NCBI GenBank assembly: GCA_038503035.1
Contig: JAVSML010024627.1
Location: 124,001-188,000 of the forward strand
Direction: 5' to 3'
Length of the DNA: 64,000 nucleotides
Origin: Crocodylus rhombifer
Taxonomy: Eukaryota > Chordata > Crocodylia > Crocodylidae
Positions 1 to 10,639 of the stretch are shown piece after piece. The position numbers were made by a program, and so were the translations under genes. The notes under the pieces were generated by a model. The model did no database searches. It saw nothing but the letters and a program-made list of their open reading frames with translations, and was not told where the DNA came from. How positions within the stretch are numbered: position 1 is the stretch's first letter; each line of letters begins with the position of its first letter.

Positions 1-1280
1 GCTAGTATTTGCATCCAAAATCAAAGATAACAAAAAGTCCTTTTTCAAATATATAGGGAGGATGAAGAAAGCACTGGGATCCTCTGGGGAATCTGGTGGT
101 TTCACCAGAGGAGAAAGCAGACCTCTTTAACCAATTCTTCACCTCCGTTTTCTTGGGCAGGGACCGAGACTTCCCCACTATGATGCAAGACAGACTCGAG
201 GGGAATGCCTCCAGACCTCAGCTTGGGGAGGACCAGGTTAGAGAGCTTCTGGAGGGGCTGGACATGTTCAAATCAGCAGGTCCAGATGCTTTCCACCCCA
301 GGGTGTTGAGGGAGCTAGCAGGGATTATTGCAGGGCCCTTGGCATGGCTTTACGAGCGCTCGTGGTGCTCGGGCCAGGTGCCAGATGATTGGAAGATAGC
401 CAACGTGGTACCCATCTTTAAAAAAGGGAGAAGGGAGGACCCAGGCAACTATAGGCCTGTCAGTCTTACCTCAATCCTAGGGAAACTCCTTGAGAAGATC
501 ATCATGGAGCACATCTGCGATGGGCCAGCCTCAGAGATGATGCTTAAAGGCAACCAGCATGGTTTCATTAGGGGCAGGTCATGTCAGACCAACCTGATTG
601 CCTTTTATGATCAGGTCACAAATGCAGTGGATGCAGGTGTTGCCATGGTTGTAGTCTTTCTAGACTTCAGCAAGGCCTTTGATATCGTCTCCCACCATGT
701 CCTCATTAAAAAATTGGGCAACTGTGGCATTGATGCCTACACAGTCAGATGGATTGCAGATTGACTGAAGGGTCACACTCAGAGGGTGGTGGGGGATGGG
801 TCATATTCGACCTGGGGAGAAGTGGGCAGCGGAGTCCCCCAGAATTTGGTCCTCGGGCCCACGCTGTTCAATTTCTTTATCAGCAATTTGGACGATGGGG
901 TGAAAAGCAACCTGTTTAAATTTGCTAATGATACCAAAATTTGGGGTAAGGTGACCACGCTACTAGGGAAGAAAAGACTGCAGCAAGACCTGGATAGTGC
1001 CCCCTGGCATAACAAGGAATAATGGTCACAAGTTGTTGGAGAATAGGTTTAGAATAGACATCCATAAGAACTCCTTCACAGTTAGAGCAGCTAGCATCTG
1101 GAACCAACTTCCAAGGGAAATGGTGCTGGCTCCTACCCTGGGGTCTTTAAGAGAAGGCTTGATGCCTACCTAGCTGGGATCATTTTAGCCCAGTTTTTTC
1201 TCCTGTCTAGGCAGGGGGTTGGACTTGAAGATCTACAAGGTCCCTTCTGACCCTACTGCTATGATTCTGTGATTCTATGA
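1..1280 (+). mobile_element. CR1 LINE, reverse transcriptase part and 3' end, degenerate
   Basis: The 5' side continues beyond the window. The frame from about 96 to 1020 encodes a CR1-type reverse transcriptase: linker and fingers (EEKADLFNQFFTSVF, KSAGPDAFHPRVL), then NYRPVSLTSILGKLLEKI, HGFIRGRSC and FLDFSKAFD. An in-frame TGA at 762-764 stands where family members have Trp (ADWL). The catalytic FADD box reads FAND. At about 1010-1020 the sequence jumps to the far C-terminal part (FRIDIHKNSF, RAASIWNQLPREM), so an internal deletion is present. The copy ends with GATTCTGTGATTCTATGA, the usual CR1 3' terminus. It cannot be active. Confidence 0.93.
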
Positions 1281-1379
1281 ACACTTCTCATGTTTGTGAG
1301 ACCTCAAAAAATATCCGTAACCCATGATTTTCTGATATGGCCATCTGCATTTAGGGAGCTCAAGCCAGATATACGAAGA

Positions 1380-2000
1380 ACTTAAGAGCCTGACACTAGT
1401 AGGGGAATCATATTTCTGACATGGAGCTGAGGGGGTCATGGCCAGGCCCTGGCCAGAGCTCTGATTAGCCCAGCAGGGAATTGATAACAGTGTTTATCAC
1501 CCAATTAAGAAAACAACAGAGGAACATTACCAGCTACTTGTTGATTCTACCCGTTGATTCAACACAGGCTGTAGCCAGCATGTAGTCTGCTATCTAATAC
1601 ATAGACACCTCCTCAACAAGGCAGAGGAGAGGGGGGAATTCATGCTTAGCCTGGAGTGGTGAGGGGAGGGCAGGAGCTACAGCCAGGGAACAGAGGGGAG
1701 GGGCCAGCCCTGCTGTCAAGCAGAGAGCTCCACCCAGGCCAGAGAGCATACCAGGATGCTGGGGGAGTCTGATTTAATTTAAACCCACAAGGGGCCTGGG
1801 ATAGACATTGCATAAACCAGTTGGAACCAAATCAGTTAAGTCTGATACTGTTTTCAACCAGGTATAGCTCAAACCAACTTGAGCCATTCTCATACTGGTT
1901 TATGTGCACTGACCATCTCTTCTGTTACATGTTTAAACCAGTTTCTGATCACTTAAACTTGTTTATGTATAATGTCTTTCCCTAACCAGGCTGGTTAAAC
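1380..2000 (-). repeat. MITE-like dispersed repeat, copy A (core 1735-2000)
   Basis: Read on the minus strand, the core begins with AGACATTATACATAAACA and contains CAGAAACTGGTTTAAAC, TGGTTTGAGC, a CCTGGTTGAA block, CAGACTTAACTGATTTGG and later CCCCCAGCATCC. The same order of blocks occurs at 43262, 50223 and 60797. The flanking 1380-1735 stretch (GGGGTCATGGCCAGGCCCTG and following) may belong to the same element or be unrelated. No coding capacity is seen; the family is named here only by this pattern. Confidence 0.7.
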
Positions 2001-3694
2001 TCTCAGACTAACCTCCCTTTTCAAAGCTGGAATAAATTTGCCACTCTTAATCTCACTCTTGTTCAACTCCACCTAGTCAGCAATTACTCTGAAGAGGAAT
2101 CAGCAGTCAGTGTAAACTAGTGATATTATTTATTATATTGTCCCCTTTCTTCCTCCCCTTCCACCTTCTTCCCCCTGCCCCCCTCCCCCCCGCACCCCTA
2201 GAGCATTATGGCTATAGTCAGTGACAGTTAATACAGATGGGTTACAATATATTCTCTTGCATAGCTGCATGTGGAAAATGAATAACTCCAGGCTCTGCTG
2301 TGAAAAATAAGGAAAACAATTCCTTGGAGTGAAATGAGATTGTGCTAACCAGTAGCTGATGACAAAAAATGAATCTACAATGGGAGAGGGTGCAGGCAGT
2401 ACTTTTCTTTTCAACCATCATAATATTTGTTCATATTCTGGGATCCACGTTTTTCACTTTCCCTGCTTCTGGCTGGCCAAGGATGATGCTTAGTTCATTT
2501 CTTGTTTTCCATGGCTGACAGTAGGAACAAAAGCTGTCAGCAATAATGAACTTGGGATTTTGGTCTGCATTTCTCTAAACTTCTGCTTCAGCTGACCAAC
2601 GCCCAGTCGACCAAGAAAGAATCTGTCTCTTTGTTAGATGGGAGAAAAATACGGGGCTATTTGAACTTGAAAATGTACCATACTACAAGCAAATGCATTG
2701 TAGTGTGCACATCTCATTAGAAAATAAAAAGGGTATTTAAGGATATAATGGATTAGATGTGCATAATTAATCAATCTTGTAGTAGTATATCAATTATATT
2801 TATGAAGATATAAGAATACCATCATACGTGGAGTTTCAAAAATCCTGTGTTATATATTATAGATGCTTTTAAAACATAAATGACAGAAACCCTTTGGCAG
2901 AGCTCTTGATTTTTTGTTGTTGTTAATCCTAACCCTTATTTTTAAGGACCTGTTCCTTGTTTGATTAGACCTCTTCTATTCCATTTTAAATAGCATTAAG
3001 AAAAGATTAGTTGATCAGCTCCAACATCAGGCAGAGTCAGTGGCAGAGCCAGGAATAGACTAGAAAGTTCTTCTCTCTCGGTGCTATGAGACATTGAATC
3101 AAAGAAGGGGCACCAAATGATCCATGAGAACTGACAGCAATTTTGAGTCAATTTCATTGCTGATCAAAGCAACAGACAATCTAGGAATTGCAAACATGGA
3201 AAAATATTATTATAGGCCAAAGGCAAAAAATATTTCTGTTAAATTAATAATGATGTATTTCAAATAAACGATGTCTGATTTGTTATTTATAGTCTGATAA
3301 GCAGACTACACTGATGCCTTCTAGTTTGGTTCACAGTATTTTCATATCTATTATTATTATGAAAAGGAATAAAAATGCTGTAGTTTATTGTCTGAACAAT
3401 CCAGCAAGACTTATTTAACCCACAGTCTGAAAGAACAGTATGTCATTTAGATAATATAAAGAGAATAAAGTCAGTGATTTCTCAGGCTTACCCTGTTTTT
3501 CATGGCAGGCTTAAAAATACTTGCTAATGCTGTACAAGTTTTGTCTGCTGCTCCTTAATTAACTGTGTAATTGTGTTCCCTGTTATGGAAATGAAATTAC
3601 TAGGCAGATCCTTAGAAGTTAGAAAAATATCATTTCATTCATAAAAAGATACAGTTGTTACTAGAGATTGTGAAATAATCTTTGTGCTTCACAG
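2001..3694. other. Intron, no gene recognised
   Basis: AT-rich non-coding sequence between the MITE-like repeat and the CUB exon acceptor. It holds a short pyrimidine-rich stretch (2138-2195) and AT-rich unique-looking sequence. No ORF with a recognisable domain and no further repeat family were identified. Confidence 0.6.
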
Positions 3695-3883
3695 TGCTCT
3701 GCCCTGCCAATGAAATGCGCCTAGATTCAACGGGCGTCATATTGAGCCCTGGTTACCCTGACAGCTACCCAAACCTCCAAATGTGTGCATGGACCATTAC
3801 TGTGGAAAAGGGTTACAACATCAGCATGTTCTTTGAATTCTTCCAGACAGAAAAGGAATTTGATATACTTGAGGTGTTTGATG
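3695..3883 (+). CDS. CSMD3: CSMD exon: first part of a CUB domain
   Basis: This exon encodes the N-terminal two thirds of a CUB domain of a giant single-pass membrane protein of the CSMD family. It starts after TTCACAG and ends before GTAACT; entry and exit are both phase 1 (189 nt). The reading frame shows the CUB hallmarks: a first Cys in LCPANEM, the turn SPGYPDSYPN, a second Cys in QMCAWTI, then a strand with FFQTEKEFDILEVFDG, whose acidic residues fit the calcium-binding edge of CUB domains. NIS is a possible N-glycosylation site. It splices in frame to the exon at 4585 (joined codon G|GT, Gly). By order it should be the last CUB domain, because only Sushi exons follow. CSMD3 was chosen over CSMD1 and CSMD2 from remembered family sequence, not from an alignment. 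Confidence 0.9.
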
Positions 3884-3999
3884 GTAACTACACAATTCAC
3901 AACTTTAGATACTGTTTTATATATTCCTTTACCACCCCTAACTCCCTAAGATTTGTGCATGCCATTACTATTTTGCTTGTTTGGTTTTTTTATTCATTG

Positions 4000-4345
4000 C
4001 TCTAGCTAGAGGTCAACAACCTTTTGGAATGACAGGCTGGGCATTTGCAACATAAATGCTGCCATGGTCTGCCTATCACCCACCCCTACCCTCAGTCCCC
4101 TGCTCCTCTGATTCCCCTCCCTGCTGCATGCAGCCCTCTGCTTACTGGGTGCCACCAAAAACCATGCTAAATCTCAAAGGGAAATGACAAATGTAGTGTC
4201 AAGGGCACAGAGCAAGAGGCTTTAAGTTGCCACATTAATTTCACCTATGCCCCCCACCCTCTTCCAAATCAGACCTTCACAGGCTGTTTCTAGCCCTTTG
4301 TGAGCCAGATCCAGCCCATGGACTGTACCTTGCCAACCCTTGGTC
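4000..4345. mobile_element. hAT-type non-autonomous transposon, copy 1
   Basis: The left end AGAGGTCAACAACC and the right end CCAACCCTTGGTCTA form imperfect terminal inverted repeats of the CAGGGGTCAGCAACC type, also seen at 37939 and 40231. The interior has GAGCCAGATCCAGCCCATGG near the right end, a block common in hAT-derived MITEs of this kind. It sits in the 0.7-kb intron that splits the CUB domain, about 120 bp after the donor. The 8-bp duplication is not clear. Confidence 0.6.
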
Positions 4346-4584
4346 TAAATAAGCATTCTTTAACTTGGTGAGGAGAAGTATTGGATTACATCATTTGTTT
4401 CCAGCCTACATTACTTGTATATTTAAAAATTAGCACGTGCAATGCATTCTGCAACACATCGCATGTAGCTACTGTAAACTCCATTATTACATTTTCTTCA
4501 TTTACCAGTTGCTTAAGGAACATTTTTTATATTGCTAATTTTAAAGTTTTCATTTTCCCTTTTTTTTCATCCTCTTGTATCCAG

Positions 4585-4731
4585 GTCCAAATAGTCACAG
4601 CCCATTGCTTATTTCCCTTAGTGGAGACTACTCATCCACTCTCAATATAACCAGCAATAGTCATGAAGTGTTTCTTCGCTGGTCAGCAGATCACGGCACA
4701 AACAAAAAAGGTTTCAGGATAAGATATATAG
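4585..4731 (+). CDS. CSMD3: CSMD exon: second part of the CUB domain
   Basis: This 147-nt exon completes the CUB domain begun at 3695. The acceptor is TTGTATCCAG and the donor GTATGT, both phase 1. The translation runs PNSHSPLLISLSGDYSST, then NITSNSHEVFLRWSADHG, and ends in KKGFRIRYI, the typical closing strands of a CUB domain (F-L-R-W-S-x-D and G-F-x-I-x-Y). NIT is a possible glycosylation site. No cysteine is present, so this CUB domain has only the first of the two disulfides common in the family. A CUB domain split over two exons fits the known CSMD layout. Confidence 0.9.
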
Positions 4732-7700
4732 GTATGTAAGTCAAATGTGTATCTGTGTATATTTCCCCAGTCTATATAAAACTTCATTGTGGAACAGACT
4801 TGTTTATGTTAAAAGATGCTCTAGGCTGCTTTTATGTCACTAGACTTTCAAAATACAAAAGGTAATCAAATATGTTTTATATTTGAACCAGATAAAATTG
4901 ATTCAGTGTAAAGTAATATTCTAAGTGGGATTTATATAAAAAATATGCTCTTATAAAGAGTCCGTGCTTAAATTTATGATGTTCAGAACAACGACAACAA
5001 AAATGGTAGTGACCTGGGGTTTTGTTTTTCATTAAATCTGGACATGACTTAATTTGACTTCTAACCAAAGGGGACAGAGTTCCTGCAATGTGCGCAGAGC
5101 AGGGCATAAAAGAAGTGCTGTGCTGGAGAAGCGACCAGACTTGTTCTAATGATGGAACCCTAAATACAGTACGTATTTTGCCATTGTTTGATAAACAAGT
5201 ATCATATTGGTTAAATCTTCAGTATTGCTACCTGGCACGACTCTTGGCTGCTACTTTATTCACAGAATAAGAAGCAACAAAGATTAAGCAGAACATGGAT
5301 AGATACAACAAAGGTAGTCATTGCCTCCATGCTATTGAGGAATGCTCTGCCTTCCATCCGGCCATCCTTGTATGACATAGCAGCATGGACCCTCTCATGG
5401 CAAGGGCCTGAATTATTGTCATAGGAAAACAAGTGATTGGTATTTCATTTCTATTCAATTACTGGAATACTTTCCACCAAAGAATAAATGTTTGCTTCTT
5501 GTGCCTTGGTGGTGATTTCAGCCAAAAGGTTAGAAGAAGCATTTGATCCATTAAATTTAAAATTCAGAAGAAGCAGAAGGACACTTGATATTGCAGCAAA
5601 GAATGTGTCAAAGAGAAAAATAAAAACGTCTTACCTTCATTGCTTCATTTGAATATGTTTATTAATATAAACATAGGCTGATACTTAACACTTAAATGCC
5701 ATAATTACACACAACATACATTTTTTTTGGAGGCATTGTCATGGGGGTTAAACAAAGTTTAGGTTTTCATTAATCATTCTAACATTGGGCTCTTGCAAAA
5801 AATCCTTAGGCAATTAAAGACAGTACTGTGGATTAAAAATACTGGGAGAATCACTCGTAAAACAATGTAACTGTCAATACTGAGGACATCAATAGCAGTA
5901 TATTATTTAACTTTATAAAGGAGACAAAGCAGTGGAGAATAAATCTGGAAATTTTCTGTTTATTATGCATTTGTTTCTCATCTCCATTTTCAGTTAATTC
6001 AAATGAAGCAAAAAAATAATTAGCCTTTGCACAAAAGTCTATCAAATAGGTCTGCTCCTTACTACTTAAAGGGAAGCAGATTTTTGGGAGATAAATGTGT
6101 TTACAGTGTAGTCAGATGGAGTTCACTGATGGCTAGACACAACATATTACATTGTATTTATTTCCTTTATCTGTAAAGCCTCCTTGATCCTTTGTAGGGT
6201 TTGGAAAGAGAACCCTAAGGCTCTGTTTCTAAGGAATATATAGGGCAGATTCTCAACACTTTAGTTGGAAATCATGGTTGGTGGACCACAGGGAGGGAAG
6301 GAGGTAACTTGGTTTTATGTCACTAGCAAATATTGCAGAAACCACCAGTGAACAGGATAGATCCCTGTTTTTCATGATAAAAATAAAGTTAAGTCTGTAT
6401 GAACTAAATTTGTATTAGTTCATTAGTAGTTGTTGACTTTATAGAAAATAAGTTATGAATATAAGAAATATAATCTGAAACAAAAAATCTTTGTTTATAC
6501 TTTGCTTTTTTGATTTATTCAGAGCATTCTACTTAATCGTAACTATTTATATACTTATTTTTAAATTGTCATGGGACAAAATATGCATGTGTTATGTTAT
6601 TTAACTGAGAAATTAGTATTGTACGGTTATGCAAATGAGTAATGACTTCATCTTTGCCATCTTGCATCCAAATTCCTGAAGACTTATAAAAGTCTTATGG
6701 TTTACTTTCAGTAAAATCATTTCCTGAAGAAATTAGTCTTCATTGTAGATAAGGGGGCAAAACAAGGGCCTTTAGCAAGTTTTATTAGTCCTTGTATAAA
6801 GATTATACAATTTTAAGTGCACAGCCCCTCTGGGTTCACTATATACATCTATAAACCAGTAGTACCTTGTATGGGGTACTTGGCATTAAATTTGCCTCAG
6901 TGACTAGTAATGAACAAAAAAGGTCCAATTATCTTTTTACTACAACAACAAATGGGTAACAAACAATGAATGACAACCTTACAAGAAAACATTAAAAACC
7001 ACAATATACGTACCGTATACTGCTCCTTAATGGCAAATAAGCTGCAAACCAGCTTCACCGTCCCTGAGAACTTCTTTTCTGAGTTTGTAATAGGGAACCA
7101 AAAAACAAGGAAAAAAAATGCTAAACTGAAACAGCTGCTCCTGGACATCTCCACTCTGTTTCAATTCTTAAAGTTCAGTTCTTGATATTCATGCCTGAAA
7201 CTCTAGGTTACACAGGATCCACCACCTTCTTACTGTAGCTATTCAACCCTCTGAGAGGTGCTATCAGTACTGGTTGAATCCACCTTCACTGGGGCCTCTG
7301 GATGGATCCAATACACTTATGGATCCACAATTTATATTTGGATCCAATTTACATGTTTTTTCCCCATCAGGGCCTCAGATCAGGGTGCATGTGTCTCAGG
7401 TTGAGAGAAAAGTTATTAAAATGTCCTGGGACCTCTTTCAGTTCCTGAGATACTGGATAGATTTTTTTACTCTGACAGCAGGAGCCTTGATCAGTCAATG
7501 TTTTCTACTGAACACGCCAGTTCAGACAAGCAGACTTTGCCCTTCCTCACAAAGAGTCTCACAGAACTCATCCCCAGCCCACCCCCAACCTGGGGGGGGT
7601 GCAACCTCTCACACACTCTCAAACCTACTTGCTAGGATAGTGGTTACTTCCCTCATCCTCAATGGTACACCCTATGTAAGCATTAGTCACCCCCATTAAT

Positions 7701-7856
7701 CAAGAGGGTTTTTCAGGCCTTCCCAAGATGGCTGTATTTTGAAAAGTTCCCTCCTACAGCACAGACACATGCCTGCAGAATTTAGTAAGCGTTTGTGAAG
7801 AAATTGAATAAGATTTAGGTAGTAAATTTAACACAGGTTTTTGTTTTCTTTTAAAG
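4732..7856. other. Intron between CUB and first Sushi exon
   Basis: A 3.1-kb AT-rich intron. No retroelement coding sequence is seen. A non-AT-rich stretch at 7200-7760 carries three GGATCCA motifs within about 50 bp (7304-7345) and short C/A-rich runs; it may be an old repeat but no family was recognised. Confidence 0.6.
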
Positions 7857-8045
7857 CTCTTTATTGTAGTACTCCAGAGTCCCCACCCCATGGATTCATT
7901 GTCAGTCAGACAGGCGGACAGCTAAACAGTGTCGTTCGCTGGGCTTGTGATCGAGGTTTTAGGCTTGTTGGGAAAAGTACTGCTGTGTGCAGGAAATCTC
8001 CACATGGATATTATACATGGGATGCACCAGTTCCAGCTTGTCAAG
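7857..8045 (+). CDS. CSMD3: CSMD exon: Sushi/CCP domain directly after the last CUB
   Basis: A complete Sushi (complement control protein) module in one phase-1/phase-1 exon of 189 nt, between TTTTAAAG and GTAAAT. Four cysteines are in place: [28 protein letters not shown] and PACQ, with the conserved Trp (YYTWDAP) before the last Cys. The first codon joins to the CUB exon as RYI-A-LYC. Sushi modules in CSMD proteins are extracellular and likely bind partners or complement components. It is followed by a 16.6-kb intron. In the 14 CUB plus 28 Sushi layout of the family this should be about Sushi 14. Confidence 0.92.
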
Positions 8046-9892
8046 GTAAATATGCTTAGTCCCAAATTGATGTATACACATTACTAAACTATTTTTTTAT
8101 CTTCTGATTTGGGCCATTAGGTTTTCTGAGTTAAAGTGAATAAAAAGCAAAAAAGGGAAAATTTAAAAATATTCTATATGGAAGCGCAAATCCTCAGTAA
8201 TGCAATCCTACAAACACCAATTATAAATCAAATATTTTAATAGACCCTCTTCAGGTTAGCAACTACTGATTTTATAATGACTGTCACATTTTGCAGACAG
8301 AGAATGATAAAAAATGTAGGTTCACTTGACTCATCACTAAAAACTGGAGCCGAACCTTTTTGGAGGTTGAGAAAAGTTTACTTAATTTAGTTTGTTTATT
8401 TGTTGGCTTGCTTTTTTCTTTCACTTTCCTTAGTATTGAGTTTTTCCTCTGGGACTAGTATTAGAAGCACCAAAGAACAGAACACTTGTGTTATCATTCT
8501 TGGTTAAGACTGATACAGCAACTATATAAAACTAAAAAGTATTGAGACTGGTAAAGAAAGAAAAGAAAAATTGATTTTTTTTAAAAATTGAACCAGCTAA
8601 TCATTTTTATGTCTGTTTAATCTGTTGAGGTTCAAAATTATTTTTATTTATGTACGTATGTATTTATTTTGAGGAATAGCTTGGAGCAGAATTCTTCAAA
8701 TTAACTATATATATATATAATGTCTTTGAAATAACATAAAAGTGCAATATGTTTTCCTTATCAATGAGATGGAAACGATTATTTAAATAACAACCTAGTA
8801 AGGTTTTAAAGCAAATTTATAGAAATGATATTGTGTTCGTAATGTGTATCTACGTTCATAATTGCCTAGGAAATGATTGGGCTCTTGCCCATGAAAAAGT
8901 GCAAAGATATTGTCTACATTTTGTACAGTTTCTTCTGTAGCAAGGAATTTATGTCACCATACTGCATAACGTGGAAAGACGTGATAATTCTTTTTTGTAT
9001 TTGTATAGAGTTCGTAGACCCTGCCAATCACATAAGCACAGAAATGACAGACCTTCATTAGGGATGTTTCAGCCAAGTGCTACCTAAATGCATGCAGACA
9101 CTACCTTCCTACTGACCTTTTGAGAGAAGTGAAATTTAAATTTATTCAATGTTAATTCCCCACAAGTAGTTTCTTGCAATAAACTTTTTAACTGATTTTT
9201 TTTCTAGATATAATCCCCTTCCCCCTCCTGCCATCTCTATCAACTTTGAAGCAAACTCCATGTCAACAGCTGCTGTGATAATTTATATTCTATAAAGATA
9301 TAAAGAGCTAGAATGTTTTCCCAGATTTCAAGTGCCCAAAATGAAATGCAATTTTATATTTGCTCTGTGCTATTCTTTAACCTTTTTTGATTGTTGGTGA
9401 ATAAATATGTATGAGGACATTTTTCATGAGTGCTAGCCATAAATCTTGATCAGACTTTTAACTACATGACTCAAGCAACTTGGAGGTGGAGTTATGTTTA
9501 CTAAATGAAAATTCCATATTTAATTAACATATTTATTAAAGCTCATAAATAGAAATAACTACATAGCTGAAGCCTAGATTTTAAGAACAAATTAGAAGAC
9601 ATATTTATTAATTGCTTCAGAGTTGATCATGTACAAAGATTATTACATAAACTGTTGAAGATTTTAAATTTAGTATAATTTTAGGTTAATTAAATGCCAA
9701 TTAATTACAGTTAAGTATTTAATGAGGGTTAACTATGATGCATGCTAAGAACTTAATTATTTCCTCAGTTGTCTCTATTTCCAGCAGGTCCCTGTTCATA
9801 AAAAGTGGTCACAGAAGTGTTATGTCTCCATGACTCACGTTCTATTAGAGAACTCAGATTCTGCCTATACATCTCAGAGTCTACCTATATTG
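8046..9892. other. Intron start, nothing recognised
   Basis: The first 1.8 kb of the 16.6-kb intron is AT-rich, with a short TATATATA run near 8706 and no domain-bearing ORF or clear transposon terminus. Confidence 0.6.
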
Positions 9893-10631
9893 TAGGGCTG
9901 TACGAAGCTTCAGTCCCTGATTCGATTTGGCGGAGATTCAGCCCAATTTGGTGGCCGAATCTCAGAATCCAAACTGAATCAAGACACCCTTTAATCTCTT
10001 CCAATCAAATCAGAACGCTCTGAATCAATTCAGAGAGATTCAGTGATTCAGACACAGGCACAGCTTTAAATGTTTTTTCTACATACCTCAGGGTACGAGG
10101 CGGCTCATGAATGCTGAGATGCTGGGGCACATGGAGTGTCCCACAGGAGCACAGAGAGGCTCCCCAGCACACTCAGCAGCAGACCCAAAAGTGGACCAGA
10201 AGCACTTGCGGTCCACTTCCATGTCCGCCAGGGAGCGCGTCCCTGGGCTCAGTGACTGGTGCCTCCTAGGTCCCCCCGTGGCCAATCACCAAGCCAGAGA
10301 GATGGGGGGAGGGGGCAGTGCACTCAGCTTCCGGCCCACTTCCGGGTTTGCTGCTGAGCATGTGGGGCAGCCCACTGCACTCCTGTGGGACACTCCATCC
10401 GCCTCACCAACTCAGTGTTCATGAGCTGTGCCTGGTACCATGAGGTATATAGAAAAAACATCTAAAGCTCTGCTTTTGGCCAAATCACTGATTCTCTGAA
10501 TCAGCATCAAATCTTCAGATATGTATTCAGCAGAATTGAATCAGGGACAGTGATCCGAATCAGTGAATCTAATCACTGTCTCTGATTTGGGCCTAATCTG
10601 AATTGAATATGGCCTGTTTTGCACACCCCTA
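9893..10631. mobile_element. 739-bp foldback (long inverted repeat) DNA transposon
   Basis: The ends are TAGGGCTGTAC at left and, on the opposite strand, TAGGGGTGTGC at right. The two halves are reverse complements over almost the whole length: left blocks at about 10060-10150 (ATGTTTTTTCTACATACCTC, GGAGTGTCCCACAGGAG) reappear inverted at about 10380-10470 (GAGGTATATAGAAAAAACAT, CTCCTGTGGGACACTCC). The arms are about 320 bp each, around a GC-rich centre near 10215-10310. Flanking 8-mers CTATATTG and CTACATAT match at 5 of 8 positions, which could be a worn hAT duplication. No transposase is encoded. ATTCAG/CTGAAT-rich repeats fill the outer arms. Confidence 0.8.
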
Positions 10632-10639
10632 CTACATAT

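Noticed and set aside
96..764. Reverse transcriptase ORF as a host gene
   Set aside because: It is part of a CR1 LINE with a stop, a mutated catalytic box and a CR1 3' tail.
3884..4005. Open frame continuing the CUB exon into FRYCFIYSFTTPNSLRFVHA
   Set aside because: The frame leaves CUB-like sequence exactly at GTAACT, and the true continuation (PNSHSPLLISLSGDY) is at 4585; this is intron read-through.
7274..7699. 141-codon ORF in the intron before the first Sushi exon
   Set aside because: No recognisable domain, low-complexity Pro/Ser composition, no splice evidence; the repeated GGATCCA words suggest repeat-derived sequence.
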